A stretch of 64,000 nucleotides of DNA from a bacterium. GTDB lineage: Bacteria; Spirochaetota; Leptospiria; Leptospirales; Leptonemataceae. Of the stretch, positions 43,474-53,240 are shown one piece after another. The position numbers and the translations under genes were made by a program. Every line of letters begins with the position of its first letter. The stretch's first letter is position 1. The stretch spans positions 248,001 through 312,000 of the forward strand of contig JANSYA010000004.1 in the NCBI GenBank assembly GCA_024742665.1, given 5' to 3'. The notes beneath the pieces were generated by a model. It searched no databases, was not told where the DNA came from, and saw nothing but the letters and a program-made list of their open reading frames with translations.

Positions 43474-44178
43474 GTGCCGACTTCTGCCTTCCGATCCCGA
43501 CTGGAAACCCTCCGCTGGCGCTACGACGACGAGCGCCGGCGCGGGAGCAACCAGACGACTCTGGCGCTCTTTGGACTCGTCGCTCTGGCTCTGGCCTTCG
43601 GCGCCAACCTGTTGATCTACAGCCTGACGGGCTCGCAAGGACTGGCGGTTCCCGGCCTGGCGCGGGCGATCCTGCTGGTCTGCGGCGTGGGCAGCCTGCT
43701 GCTGGCGGCCGTGTTTTTGATTCACTCCCTGCTTCGGATCAGCTCCACCCCGGCACCGGCCGAAAGCCCGCTGCGAATCAATCCGGCCATCGACCGGGCG
43801 GAAGATGCGGCCATCGAAACTCTGAGTTCGCAGTACGCCCTGGCCACGGGCGACGCCGCCCGGCGCAACGACGACCGGGCGCGCAGTCTTGCCGTCGGAG
43901 GCTGGAGCCTGGCCGGCGGGCTCGTCATTCCGATGCTCCTGCTCGTCTGGATGCTGGCGAGCAACGCTCTATACAACGTAAGTGAGCCGGCCGGATCGGC
44001 CGTAAAACAATTGTTCGACGCAGACCGCTCGCACCGTCCGGCAGAAATCTCGCCGGATCGCTCCACGGTTCCCCTGAGCAATGCAAACGCCGAAACCCGC
44101 GGGGCAGATTCCGACGCCAGTGAAATCGACGGCGCCTGCTGCCTGTTTGAAGACCGCCGCCCGACGTCTCGCCGCTGA
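43474..44178 (+). CDS. Unknown membrane protein
   Basis: About 234 residues with a basic cytoplasmic N-terminus, two helices (about 28-50 and 60-85), a soluble loop, a third helix (about 145-167) and a Ser/Asp-rich tail ending in a CC pair. Family not recognised. The open frame extends back to 43327 over the rpsD leader; I prefer the GTG at 43474, with an ATG at 43393 as alternative, so the start is uncertain. It precedes cysK by about 100 bases. Confidence 0.5.
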   Translation: MPTSAFRSRLETLRWRYDDERRRGSNQTTLALFGLVALALAFGANLLIYSLTGSQGLAVPGLARAILLVCGVGSLLLAAVFLIHSLLRISSTPAPAESPLRINPAIDRAEDAAIETLSSQYALATGDAARRNDDRARSLAVGGWSLAGGLVIPMLLLVWMLASNALYNVSEPAGSAVKQLFDADRSHRPAEISPDRSTVPLSNANAETRGADSDASEIDGACCLFEDRRPTSRR

Positions 44179-44283
44179 TCGACCGCTGATTTGCCGCCGT
44201 TCCGGCCCGCCTTGAGCGGCGGCAGAAGTTCCAGCGCGCGATTAAAGATTGACCGGACCGATTTCCTACTAAGTCTGTCGGAA

Positions 44284-45279
44284 ATGTCAGGTATCTTCGC
44301 GGACAACTCCCTTTCCATCGGGCGCACGCCCCTGGTCCAATTGAACCGGGTCACGAACGGCGCGGGCGCCAGGGTTCTGGCCAAAATCGAGGGGCGCAAC
44401 CCGGCCTATTCCATCAAGTGCCGCATCGGCGCGGCGATGGTCTGGGACGCGGAAGAGCGCCAGATTCTCAAGCCCGGCATGGAAATCGTCGAGCCCACTT
44501 CGGGCAATACCGGCATCGCTCTGGCCTTCGTGGCGGCGGCCCGGGGCTATCCCCTGACTCTGACCATGCCCGAAAGTATGAGCATCGAGCGGCGCAAAGT
44601 TTTGAAGGCCTTCGGGGCGCGGATCGTGCTCACGGAAGCGGCCCGGGGTATGAAAGGCGCGATCCTGAAAGCCGAGGACATCTGCCAGAACGAACCCAAT
44701 CGCTATTTTATGCCCCAGCAGTTCGACAATCCGGCCAATCCCGGGATTCATGAGCGCACGACCGGCCCGGAAATCTGGGAGGATACGGCCGGTAAAATCG
44801 ACATCTTCGTGGCCGGCGTCGGCACCGGCGGCACCATCACCGGCGTTTCGCGCTATATTAAAAAAGACCGGCAGCACGCCCTGGAATCCGTGGCGGTCGA
44901 ACCGGCCGGCTCGCCGATTTTGACCCAGAAGCTGGCCGGCGAAAGCATGCGGCCGGGGCCGCACAAAATTCAGGGCATTGGCCCGGGTTTTATTCCGGCG
45001 ATTCTGGATCTGGATCTGATCGATCGGGTCGAGCAGGTCGACGACGACGATGCCATGACCATGGCCCGTCGCCTGGCCGCCGAAGAAGGCATTCTCTGCG
45101 GAATTTCCTGCGGCGCGGCGGTCACAGCCGCGGTGCGTCTGGCGCATCTACCCGAAAACGCGGGCAAGACGATCGTAACGGTGCTGCCGGACGCCGGCGA
45201 GCGCTATCTGACGACCGATCTGTTCGAGCTCTCGTCTCTGAATCTGGAGACCGCGGCGGCTTCGAACCGCTCGATTTAG
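44284..45279 (+). CDS. cysK: Cysteine synthase A (O-acetylserine sulfhydrylase)
   Basis: 331-residue PLP enzyme making cysteine from O-acetylserine and sulfide. PLP Lys45 lies in [11 protein letters not shown], as in CysK proteins; the substrate loop [12 protein letters not shown], the phosphate-binding [14 protein letters not shown] and the C-terminal SCGAAVTAA are present. The ATG at 44284 is chosen; an upstream in-frame start adds 31 unlikely residues. It heads a run with a GGDEF-like protein and argH, an arrangement without an obvious metabolic link. Confidence 0.93.
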   Translation: MSGIFADNSLSIGRTPLVQLNRVTNGAGARVLAKIEGRNPAYSIKCRIGAAMVWDAEERQILKPGMEIVEPTSGNTGIALAFVAAARGYPLTLTMPESMSIERRKVLKAFGARIVLTEAARGMKGAILKAEDICQNEPNRYFMPQQFDNPANPGIHERTTGPEIWEDTAGKIDIFVAGVGTGGTITGVSRYIKKDRQHALESVAVEPAGSPILTQKLAGESMRPGPHKIQGIGPGFIPAILDLDLIDRVEQVDDDDAMTMARRLAAEEGILCGISCGAAVTAAVRLAHLPENAGKTIVTVLPDAGERYLTTDLFELSSLNLETAAASNRSI

Positions 45280-45307
45280 CCTGTCCCGGGACCGACACTA
45301 ATACTGT

Positions 45308-46258
45308 ATGTCCGCCCTCTTTCCAGGCCTCTCGACCGCCCTCGTGCGCTCGGAAGAAGAAATTCAGGAGAGCCTGCTCGACGTGCGCGCGCGCATGGGA
45401 GCGGTGGGCTTCGAAGCGTACCTGCGATCCATCGAAAGTCTGCACAGCCCGAACGACGAGCAGCAAAGCTTCGGACAGTGGTTCTTAGACCAGTACTGTC
45501 TCTTCGCCGGCTTTCTCCAGGTGGATTTCGTATTCGACGACGCCCAGCCGGTCTTTCGTTTCGGTCCCGCAATCGTTCCCTGGCAGCAGCCGGGACGTCG
45601 CCTGGACGAACAGGGCGACATTCCCGACGAGACCGTCGCCAACGAAACCCACGCCGGCTCGGATCTGCCGCCGCATTTGAGCGCGGAAGGACCCGGCGCC
45701 CTGATGGAATTGTGCAAGGTCGTGCGCCACCGGGATCATCACCTGAGCGTGCGTTTGATTTTACCCGCCCGACTGGAAGACCTGGCCCGCAATCTGCTGG
45801 ACCATGAGATTCTCCCCTTCGCACGCAACCTGTTCTTTTTTTCGCCGGGCCTGGGAGACTCCCGGCGCGTCGATCATCTCGCGGTTTTGAATCAGCAGGC
45901 CCTGGCCGTGCTGAATGAACGCCTGGAACAGGGCATGATCGTAACGGTCAGCCACTTTAAGTTCCAGGACCTGCACATTTATCTGGAGATGCAGGGCGAA
46001 CATCGCACGCGTGAAATCTTCCGGGGCATTATCGAATATATTCACGGGAACTTAAAGAAGCAGGACCTGCTGCTCCAGCTGACGCCGCTTTCGTACATTA
46101 TGATTTCGCCGGGCGCCACGGAAGAACAGATTCTCGAACGCTTTCGCAGCATCTATTTTCAAATTCGCAGCCTGGTGCTCGAGTATAAGATTCACCTCAC
46201 GACGGTTACAGAAAGCCCGGTGCGTCTCGGCCAGGTCTGGAAAGACTTGAAACTCTGA
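45308..46258 (+). CDS. Unknown protein with degenerate GGDEF-like C-terminus
   Basis: 316-residue cytoplasmic protein. The first 200 residues are unrecognised (a GAF-like fold is possible). From about residue 205 the pattern NQQALAVLNERLEQGMIVTVSHFKFQDLHIYLEM, then IFRGIIEYIHGNLKKQDLLLQL and YIMISPGATEEQILERF, follows the strand/helix order of a GGDEF domain, with the signature itself lost. It probably binds or signals without cyclase activity; this is an inference from pattern only. Lies 28 bases after cysK and 31 before argH. Confidence 0.6.
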   Translation: MSALFPGLSTALVRSEEEIQESLLDVRARMGAVGFEAYLRSIESLHSPNDEQQSFGQWFLDQYCLFAGFLQVDFVFDDAQPVFRFGPAIVPWQQPGRRLDEQGDIPDETVANETHAGSDLPPHLSAEGPGALMELCKVVRHRDHHLSVRLILPARLEDLARNLLDHEILPFARNLFFFSPGLGDSRRVDHLAVLNQQALAVLNERLEQGMIVTVSHFKFQDLHIYLEMQGEHRTREIFRGIIEYIHGNLKKQDLLLQLTPLSYIMISPGATEEQILERFRSIYFQIRSLVLEYKIHLTTVTESPVRLGQVWKDLKL

Positions 46259-46289
46259 CCCGCGCGCCCACAATGCCCCGGACTTTTTT

Positions 46290-47738
46290 ATGACAGACTC
46301 AGGCGCGAAAAATCAACTCTGGGCCGGACGCTCCGACGGCGACGTCGCTGACATCACCGTTCGCATGGGCGAGAGCATCTCCCTGGACATTCAATTGTAC
46401 CGCGAAGACATTCGCGGCTCCGTCGCCCACGCCCGGATGCTGGAAGGCATCGGCGTCTTAAGCGCGGCCGAACGCGCGGCGATTGAAGGCGGTCTGCGCA
46501 CGATCAAAGCCGAAATCGAAGCGGGGAATTTTCCCCTGCGTCCGGAACTCGAAGACATTCACACCCACGTAGAAAATCGCCTGACCGAATTGATCGGCGA
46601 AGCGGGGAAAAAACTGCACACCGCCCGCTCCCGCAACGATCAGGTGGCGGTCGATACGCATCTATTCGTGCGCCGCGCGTCCGCCGAACTGGGCGCTGCG
46701 ATCACAGGCCTCTGCGACACCCTGCTCGAACGCGCCACGCAGGACCAAACGCGCGAAATCGTGCTGCCGGGCTATACCCATCTGCAGGTGGCCCAGCCGA
46801 TTCGCCTGAGCCATCATCTGCTCGCCCACTTCTGGGCTTTTTCCAGGGACATTAACCGCTTCGCCCGGGCCGCCGAAACCGCGAACGACCTGCCCCTGGG
46901 CAGCGGCGCGATGGCCGGCGTAAACTACGCGACCGATCGCGAGTTTTTGCGCCGGGACCTGGGTTTCGCGCGGATCGCGCCGAACAGCATGGACGCCGTG
47001 GCCAGCCGCGATCATATCCTCGATTTTCTGTACGCCTGCACCGTCTTTATGACCCACGCTTCGCGCGTGAGCGAAGAGTTGATTCTGTGGAATTCGGTCG
47101 AATTCGCTTTCATCAGCCTGCCCGACGCGCTGACTACGGGTTCGAGCATTATGCCTCAGAAAAAAAATCCGGACCTGGCGGAACTGACCCGCGGCAAGAC
47201 CGGCCGGGTCCAGGGCAATCTCGTAAACCTGCTCACGAATATCAAGTCCCTGCCCCTGACGTACAATCGCGATTTACAGGAAGACCGTTTCGCGCTGCTC
47301 GATTCATACGCCCAGACCGGCATGGCGATCGAAGCTCTGACGGCGATGATGGCCGGAGTTGTATTTCACGGCGAACGCATGCGCGCTTCTCTGGATCGCG
47401 GCTTCGCTCAGGCGACCGATCTGGCCGACGCCCTCGTCAGCGAACGCGACGTGCCTTTTCGCGAAGCGCATCATCTAGTGGGCGCCCTGGTTCGCGAGTG
47501 CGTAGACGCCGGCACGACTCTGCGAAAAATTTCGGCGGCGGCGCGGGCGGGCGTCAGCGAATACTTCGCCGACGACGAATTCTTTTTTCGCGCGGTCAGT
47601 CTGGAAAACAGCGCCGACAAAAAGGTCAGCTACGGCGGCACGGGCCGCGAAGCGCTCAATCAACAAATTGAAAACGCGAAGCACCAGCGCGCGGCCGATC
47701 GCGCCCGCGAATGGAACGCGCCGGATCTGGAATTCTAA
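46290..47738 (+). CDS. argH: Argininosuccinate lyase
   Basis: 482-residue cytosolic tetrameric enzyme that splits argininosuccinate to arginine and fumarate, last step of arginine synthesis. Signature motifs: TARSRNDQVAVD (about 111-122), TGYTHLQ-type segment GYTHLQVAQP, and the catalytic loop GSSIMPQKKNPD (about 284-295). Standard length. The stop is two bases before the next ATG, so the following unknown gene is probably co-translated. Confidence 0.95.
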   Translation: MTDSGAKNQLWAGRSDGDVADITVRMGESISLDIQLYREDIRGSVAHARMLEGIGVLSAAERAAIEGGLRTIKAEIEAGNFPLRPELEDIHTHVENRLTELIGEAGKKLHTARSRNDQVAVDTHLFVRRASAELGAAITGLCDTLLERATQDQTREIVLPGYTHLQVAQPIRLSHHLLAHFWAFSRDINRFARAAETANDLPLGSGAMAGVNYATDREFLRRDLGFARIAPNSMDAVASRDHILDFLYACTVFMTHASRVSEELILWNSVEFAFISLPDALTTGSSIMPQKKNPDLAELTRGKTGRVQGNLVNLLTNIKSLPLTYNRDLQEDRFALLDSYAQTGMAIEALTAMMAGVVFHGERMRASLDRGFAQATDLADALVSERDVPFREAHHLVGALVRECVDAGTTLRKISAAARAGVSEYFADDEFFFRAVSLENSADKKVSYGGTGREALNQQIENAKHQRAADRAREWNAPDLEF

Positions 47739-47740
47739 GC

Positions 47741-48382
47741 ATGGCAGACCCTGGCGATCACGGAGCAGAGAATAACGCGGCGCTGCCGATTTCAGCCGAA
47801 GTCGTCTTCGAATATACGCGGGTGCTGGCCGATCTGACGAATGTCATTACGAACGAACAGCTGCCCATGCTTTTGGGAGTGCTCGAACGCGTGCCCGATC
47901 CCGGAACAGATCTGCACGAAAAATTCGAAGCCGACTCCTCGGATTTGCATACGACCGTCACCTGGCTCGATTTTTTGCGCATCTTACGCTTCAGCGTAAA
48001 TTTGAGTTCAGGCCTGGCCGGACAGTACGATCTTTTCGTGCAGGCCTACCAGCAGCTATCGGCGAAACCCGATCCGGGCGAGGACGAACGCAAACTGCTC
48101 GGCGAAATCGGCGACTTCATGTACGCCGTCGACGATCTGGCCGGCCAGTACGAACGCCACTCCATGAAGCTGATCACGGAGCTTTCGAAAAGCCTCAAAC
48201 TCACGTACGGCGTACTACACGAACCGAACAAAACGATGTACGCCCACCCCGTGCACGAAGACCACGCCCGACGCCTGCGCCCGCTGATCGCCGAATTGAT
48301 TACGCTCGGGCACGGCATGCGCGAACAGGTCAAAGTCATGACCGCCCTGGTGCGTATGCGTAAACTGATGCTTGATTTTTAG
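47741..48382 (+). CDS. Unknown helical protein downstream of argH
   Basis: 213-residue acidic protein, predicted mostly helical, without signal peptide or membrane segment. No family recognised. Recurrent features are EYTRVLADLTNVITNEQLP, GDFMYAVDDLAGQYERHS and a C-terminal helix HGMREQVKVMTALVRMRKL. The ATG two bases after argH is chosen over an earlier overlapping in-frame start. Next comes the cobalamin riboswitch region. Confidence 0.6.
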   Translation: MADPGDHGAENNAALPISAEVVFEYTRVLADLTNVITNEQLPMLLGVLERVPDPGTDLHEKFEADSSDLHTTVTWLDFLRILRFSVNLSSGLAGQYDLFVQAYQQLSAKPDPGEDERKLLGEIGDFMYAVDDLAGQYERHSMKLITELSKSLKLTYGVLHEPNKTMYAHPVHEDHARRLRPLIAELITLGHGMREQVKVMTALVRMRKLMLDF

Positions 48383-48469
48383 TTTCGCGCGCCAGTTTCA
48401 TACGCTTCGAGAATTTCGCCGGACTGCGGTTTCGCATATCGCGCGCGAATCTTTTTGTTGACCGCAGTG

Positions 48470-48575
48470 CGGACCGTCCAATGGTCGTCGCACATATCGG
48501 AGGAATTTCGGTGAAAATCCGATGCTGACCCGCAACCGTAATTGGAACGTCCGCCTGCCTCAGGCTTCGATTCCA
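48470..48575 (+). ncRNA. Cobalamin (B12) riboswitch aptamer
   Basis: The core matches the class well: GGTGAAAATCCGATGCTGACCCGCAACCGTAA-type segment at about 48510-48541 (given here only by its hallmark parts GGTGAAAATCCG and CCCGCAACCGTAA), followed by GTCCGCCTGCC at 48549-48559, the B12-box end. Outer boundaries are estimated. It precedes a TonB-dependent receptor gene by about 190 bases and should switch off expression when adenosyl- or hydroxocobalamin is plentiful. Confidence 0.88.
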
Positions 48576-48727
48576 TAAAGTCGGATACTCCTGCATATAA
48601 TCCCCTCGAGGAACGGGGCATGCATTTCCAAGATCAAACAGTCATCCAATCTATTCGATTCATAAATGCGATAGATTCGCGCGCGTATTGCAATGACGCC
48701 GCGAAACCGCATCGTAAATGGGCAGCG

Positions 48728-48752
48728 CTCCTGATATGTAATTTTTCAGGAG
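48728..48752 (+). promoter_or_regulatory. RBS-sequestering hairpin of the riboswitch expression platform
   Basis: CTCCTGA (48728-48734) pairs perfectly with TCAGGAG (48746-48752), burying the ribosome site AGGAG nine bases before the GTG start. A second TCAGG at 48560-48564, in the 3' part of the aptamer, could pair with CCTGA instead and free the site. A further hairpin (48648-48677) lies between. Translational control is inferred. Confidence 0.6.
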
Positions 48753-48761
48753 ACCGCTACT

Positions 48762-51068
48762 GTGAACCCATCTTTCCGCATTCCGGCGCTTAAACACCGG
48801 CGCCTTCTCGCTACGATCCCGATCGCCGTTTTACTGCTTTTAGTGGGCATCGTTCCTCTGCGGCCTCAGGCGCCGGAACCTGCGCCCAATACGGAGGAAC
48901 CCGACGGTGCGAATCCCGGAGGCGAAGCTCAGAACACAAGCCCGGAGACTGGCGAAAACGATCCGGACTCCGATCCGACTCTGCTGGACAAAGATCTGTA
49001 TGAATCGAAACCCGTGATCGTCGAAGGCGATCGACGCGGACGCACGGGCATGAAACAGGACCTGCCCCCGCGAGAAATTCCGGCCACGGTGAACGTGATC
49101 GACGCCGAGGACCTGCAATCCCGGGCCGCGGACGAATGGATTCCGGCGCTGGCCTATACGCCCGGCATCTTCGCGCATCAAAACTACGGCGGTTTTAATA
49201 CGATGACGATGCGCGGTCTGGACTCGCGCAACGTTTTGCTTTTGCGCAACGGCGCCCGGGACGACACCTTCCTGCTCGTGAACAGCTCTCCGATGAGCAA
49301 TATGGTCGGCGTCGAACGCATTGAAATATTAAAAGGACCGAATTCGGTATTGTACGGCCAGGGGGCGCTGGCCGGCGCGATCAATATTATTTCTAAAGCG
49401 CCGGAACGCACGCCGGGCTATGAATTTTCAGCGACCGGCGGTTCTTTCGGCACGCGTCGCCTGGCGGTTGGAGCGACCGGTCCAATCGGAACCGATGCGT
49501 TACGCTACCGGGTCGATGCCGGCGCATCGAAAACCGACGGCTGGCGCGAAAACGGCAACGAATTAAAAAGCGGCGCGGCGACGATCGAGTGGGATTTAGG
49601 CCGCAATCATACGCTGACTTTCTTCGGCGCGACGAGCTACGACGTCTATGAAACCGACGCAGGCCTGCCCCGGGCGAACAACACTTTTATTCCCGGCACC
49701 GGCGAAGCCCTGAGCACGAATTATCTGATCGAACCGGGCGTCTTTCGCGACAACAATTACAATACCGACGACGACTATCTGCGCTATCGCAGTTCGCAGT
49801 TTCGCGTGCAGCTCGACAGCCGCTTCGCCGACTTCCTGAAGATGCGCGCCTTTATCGCGCACATGCCGCAGTACTACGACTATTTCGCCGTCGAAAGTCT
49901 TTCGATTTCCAGCGATCAGGATCGCACCATCGAACGCGATCATTTCCACTTCGAAACCAAACGCCGTCCCATCCAGGGAACGATGGAATTCGAATGGGGC
50001 TTCGACACTTTCGGAATCGACCATCGCCTGCTGACCGGGTACGAATTTCACGAAGTCGTCGACAACCGCCGGCGCAGATTTTTTCCCGGCGGCACCAGCT
50101 CCGTCGATCTCTACAATCCGGAAATCGATCCGATTCTGCCCCTGCCGCAAAACTTCACGGCCGCCACGCGGCTGTATCAGAAAATGCACTCGGGATATTT
50201 CCAGGACATCATCGAGCTGCATACGAAATTCAAACTTGTGCTCGGCGGTCGTTACGACCACTGGCTGCGCGAAACTCGCAGCGATACGCTTTTCGATCTG
50301 GACGACAGCGTAACTCAGGCATACGGCCAGAGCGATCGCAGCTACGCGAAAGAAATAACAAGCCGCGCAGCGGCGGTCTATGAACCCGTCGAGTGGTATC
50401 AGGTATATGCCGGCTATTCGACGGCCTTTAATCCCGTAACGGTGATCGATATCAACCGCAACAAACTGCGCCCGGAAACCGGAGAACAAACGGAAATCGG
50501 TCAGCGCATCGAATTCGCCGACGGCAAAGCGGCGATCAATTCGGCGCTCTTCGTCGCGCGCAAATCAGACGTGGTCGTTCAAATCCAGAATACGCCGCCC
50601 CTGCACGACCAGGCCGGCAAACTCTATACTCAGGGCTACGAAATCAGCGCGGAAGTGCATCCGATCGAAGACTGGACCATCGAAGCCGGTTACGCCCATA
50701 CCGACGCCGAGTGGAAGTCTTTCGTCTCGACGGATTCGAAGGGCACGATCCTGGACTTCACGGGCAAAAGACCGATCAACGTTCCGCAGGATACTTTCAG
50801 TTTATGGACGCAGTATCGCTTCGACTTCGGCCTGGGCATGGGAATCGGCGGACGCTATGTTTCCGAAATCGAAGGCGATAACGCCAACAGCTTCGAATTG
50901 CCCGCCTACGGCGTGTACGACGCTCTGTTGTTCTATGAATGGGAGCAGCTGCGTTTCCAGCTCAACTGGTCGAATTTTACAAATAAAGAGTACTTCGTAT
51001 CGTCGATACCGAATCCGACTCCGGGCCCGCCGGCTCAGGTCTTTTTTACTGTAAGCGGAAAATTTTAA
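48762..51068 (+). CDS. TonB-dependent outer-membrane receptor (siderophore-receptor type)
   Basis: 768-residue outer-membrane gated channel. Signal segment (about 10-32), an acidic Pro/Glu-rich spacer, candidate TonB box around KPVIVEG (about 84-90), plug domain (about 100-215; NVIDAEDLQ, MTMRGLDSRN, ERIEILKGPNSVLYGQGALAG) and a beta barrel ending VFFTVSGKF with terminal Phe. The plug motif style is that of FhuA/FpvA-like siderophore receptors, not BtuB. Yet it lies under a cobalamin riboswitch, so the ligand may be a corrinoid or a metal chelate linked to B12 status. GTG start with AGGAG ribosome site. Heads a transport operon. Confidence 0.9.
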   Translation: MNPSFRIPALKHRRLLATIPIAVLLLLVGIVPLRPQAPEPAPNTEEPDGANPGGEAQNTSPETGENDPDSDPTLLDKDLYESKPVIVEGDRRGRTGMKQDLPPREIPATVNVIDAEDLQSRAADEWIPALAYTPGIFAHQNYGGFNTMTMRGLDSRNVLLLRNGARDDTFLLVNSSPMSNMVGVERIEILKGPNSVLYGQGALAGAINIISKAPERTPGYEFSATGGSFGTRRLAVGATGPIGTDALRYRVDAGASKTDGWRENGNELKSGAATIEWDLGRNHTLTFFGATSYDVYETDAGLPRANNTFIPGTGEALSTNYLIEPGVFRDNNYNTDDDYLRYRSSQFRVQLDSRFADFLKMRAFIAHMPQYYDYFAVESLSISSDQDRTIERDHFHFETKRRPIQGTMEFEWGFDTFGIDHRLLTGYEFHEVVDNRRRRFFPGGTSSVDLYNPEIDPILPLPQNFTAATRLYQKMHSGYFQDIIELHTKFKLVLGGRYDHWLRETRSDTLFDLDDSVTQAYGQSDRSYAKEITSRAAAVYEPVEWYQVYAGYSTAFNPVTVIDINRNKLRPETGEQTEIGQRIEFADGKAAINSALFVARKSDVVVQIQNTPPLHDQAGKLYTQGYEISAEVHPIEDWTIEAGYAHTDAEWKSFVSTDSKGTILDFTGKRPINVPQDTFSLWTQYRFDFGLGMGIGGRYVSEIEGDNANSFELPAYGVYDALLFYEWEQLRFQLNWSNFTNKEYFVSSIPNPTPGPPAQVFFTVSGKF

Positions 51069-51086
51069 GATCGTCCGCAAGCGTAT

Positions 51087-52637
51087 ATGGCATTCAAACG
51101 AAAATCGATTCAGCTGCTGGCACGACTTCATCGTTACGCGGGCCTTGTGGGTTCCGTATTCTTCGCCGTCTGGTTCGTGTCCGGCGTCTTTATGATGTAC
51201 GTGGAGATGCCGTACTTTCGCCAGAGCCGTTTCGCTTTCGCCGGCGACGCCACGCTGAACGCGAGCGCGGTGCGCCTGACTCCGGCGGCCGCCGTAGCCC
51301 GCAGCGGCCTGAGTCAGGATACGCCGGACCGGATGCGCCTGGTCATGCTTCAAGATCGGCCGGTCTATCGCCTGCACTATACGGACGAAAGCTCAGGCAG
51401 TGAAACGATTCGCACGGTCTTCGCGGACACCGGCGAATTGCTGACGCCCTTACAGGCCGACGAAGCTATGCGCATAGCCCGCGACTTCGCGAAGCGTATG
51501 CAGGCCTTCACGAACGAAAATATTTTTCCAGATCAGGCGGACTTCGGCGACCTGCTCATCGATCTGGTGCCGGTGGATCAGTGGACGCTCTACGGCCCGG
51601 AGTTTCGCGGACAGCGTCCGCTATTTCGCATCGCAGCCGGCGACGAAGCCGGCACCGAAATTTACGTATCGCAAAAGACCGGCGCGGTCGTGCAGATGAC
51701 TCGCCGCGATGATCGCCTGCTGGCCTGGGCCGGGCCGGTCATACACTGGATGTATTTCGCGAATCTGCGCCGTCACGCCGCGCTCTGGTCGACGACCGTC
51801 CTGTGGGTATCGGGCGCGGGCGTCTTCGTCGCCTGCTCCGGTTTTGTGCTGGGATTTCTGCGACTGCGCAATCGGAAAGGCGTAACAGGCAGTCCCTTCA
51901 GCGAAACCTGGATGCGCTGGCACCACTGGCTCGGCCTGCTCTTCGGCCTGGTTACCTGCACCTGGATTTTCAGCGGCTGGATGTCTATGACTCCGATGAA
52001 CTGGGCGCCGGGAATATCGGCCACGCGGACCGAAAGCGCGGCCTTACGCGGCGGACCCCTGCGCCTGGATAATTTTTCGAAGCTCTCGCCGATCGCCGCG
52101 CAAAACGCGCACGGCGACACGGACATTCGCGAAATCGAATTCGTACAGCTGCGGGGACAAGCGCATCTGCGCATCACGGGTATCACGAGTATCAATCACC
52201 AGGAGTCCGCGGGAGCCGCCCGGGCGATACTGTGGCCCGCCCTGACGGAGGGCGATCTATGCGCGGCAGCGTCGGATCTGCGCCCCCGGGATTCTCGACC
52301 GCAGTGCGAAATACTCACAGAATGGGACGCGTACTATTATGCAAAACCCGGATCGCGGTTTCAGTTCGGGCGCCGAGTCCTGCCCGTGCTACGGGTGGAC
52401 TTCGAAGACGCCAGCCGGCATAGCTATTATATAGATCCGGCCGGCGCGCGAATCGTCGCGCGCTACGAAAGCCGCAGCCGGTGGAATCGCTGGCTGTACC
52501 AGGGGCTGCACTCCTTTTCGATCCCGGTCCTGTATCAAAATCGGCCGCTGTGGGATTTAATCATGCTCCTGTTTCTGGCCGGCGGCCTGGCTCTGGCCTT
52601 AACCGCGATTGTATTAACCTTAAGAAAATTCAAATAG
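51087..52637 (+). CDS. PepSY-associated inner-membrane protein
   Basis: 516-residue protein of the PepSY-TM family: first helix RLHRYAGLVGSVFFAVWFVSG-type (about 12-38), periplasmic PepSY-like domains, helices at about 225-250 (after IHWMYF), about 275-305 (WHHWLGLLFGLVTC) and about 490-512. Conserved His residues at the helix ends could bind haem, as proposed for siderophore-reducing relatives such as FoxB/PiuB. Located 18 bases after the receptor, so a role in reducing or releasing the imported ligand is likely. Confidence 0.82.
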   Translation: MAFKRKSIQLLARLHRYAGLVGSVFFAVWFVSGVFMMYVEMPYFRQSRFAFAGDATLNASAVRLTPAAAVARSGLSQDTPDRMRLVMLQDRPVYRLHYTDESSGSETIRTVFADTGELLTPLQADEAMRIARDFAKRMQAFTNENIFPDQADFGDLLIDLVPVDQWTLYGPEFRGQRPLFRIAAGDEAGTEIYVSQKTGAVVQMTRRDDRLLAWAGPVIHWMYFANLRRHAALWSTTVLWVSGAGVFVACSGFVLGFLRLRNRKGVTGSPFSETWMRWHHWLGLLFGLVTCTWIFSGWMSMTPMNWAPGISATRTESAALRGGPLRLDNFSKLSPIAAQNAHGDTDIREIEFVQLRGQAHLRITGITSINHQESAGAARAILWPALTEGDLCAAASDLRPRDSRPQCEILTEWDAYYYAKPGSRFQFGRRVLPVLRVDFEDASRHSYYIDPAGARIVARYESRSRWNRWLYQGLHSFSIPVLYQNRPLWDLIMLLFLAGGLALALTAIVLTLRKFK

Positions 52638-52652
52638 CCTCGAGTCAACTGT

Positions 52653-53240
52653 ATGAAAATTCTGTTCCAACAAATCGCCTTGCTGGGAGACGTCTGGGTC
52701 CTGTGGATCTTAATCGGTCTCAGTATACTGGGCGGCGCGATTTTCTACGAACGGCTGCGGGTCCTGCGCGATGAATTGCGCGGCGCCGGCGCAAGCAGCA
52801 GGATCGTCGACGGACTTAAAGAACACTCCCGCGATTTCAGCGACAGCAGCGTGGCGATACTGGAACAGGTGCTCCATGCGCTGCTGCTGCGCGAACGCAG
52901 TATGCTGGAACGGCGACTCGTCATACTGGGAACGATCGGCAGCAACGCGCCCTTTATTGGATTGCTCGGCACAGTTCTCGGAGTCATCCAGGCCTTTCAC
53001 GATCTGGCCATCACCGGCGCGGGCGGAACGGCGGTCGTCATGTCGGGGATCGCCTCGGCTCTGGTCATCACCGGAGTCGGGCTCTTCGTCGCCATTCCGG
53101 CGGTCATCGCAAACAATTATTTTCGCACGATGATCGAAGAGATTCTGGGCGCGGCCGAGGCGGATGGACGCCTGCAGCTCGCCGCTCTGTCTTCGAAAAA
53201 AGAATCCCACGCGAAGTCCGGCGGAGCGAAAACGAAATGA
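52653..53240 (+). CDS. exbB: ExbB-type proton channel subunit
   Basis: 195-residue MotA/TolQ/ExbB protein with three helices (about 12-32, 95-125 and 130-155). The conserved segment APFIGLLGTVLGVIQAF and GIASALVITGVGLFVAIPAV are diagnostic. With ExbD it uses the proton gradient to energise TonB. ATG overlaps none upstream, but its stop overlaps exbD by 4 bases. Confidence 0.92.
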   Translation: MKILFQQIALLGDVWVLWILIGLSILGGAIFYERLRVLRDELRGAGASSRIVDGLKEHSRDFSDSSVAILEQVLHALLLRERSMLERRLVILGTIGSNAPFIGLLGTVLGVIQAFHDLAITGAGGTAVVMSGIASALVITGVGLFVAIPAVIANNYFRTMIEEILGAAEADGRLQLAALSSKKESHAKSGGAKTK

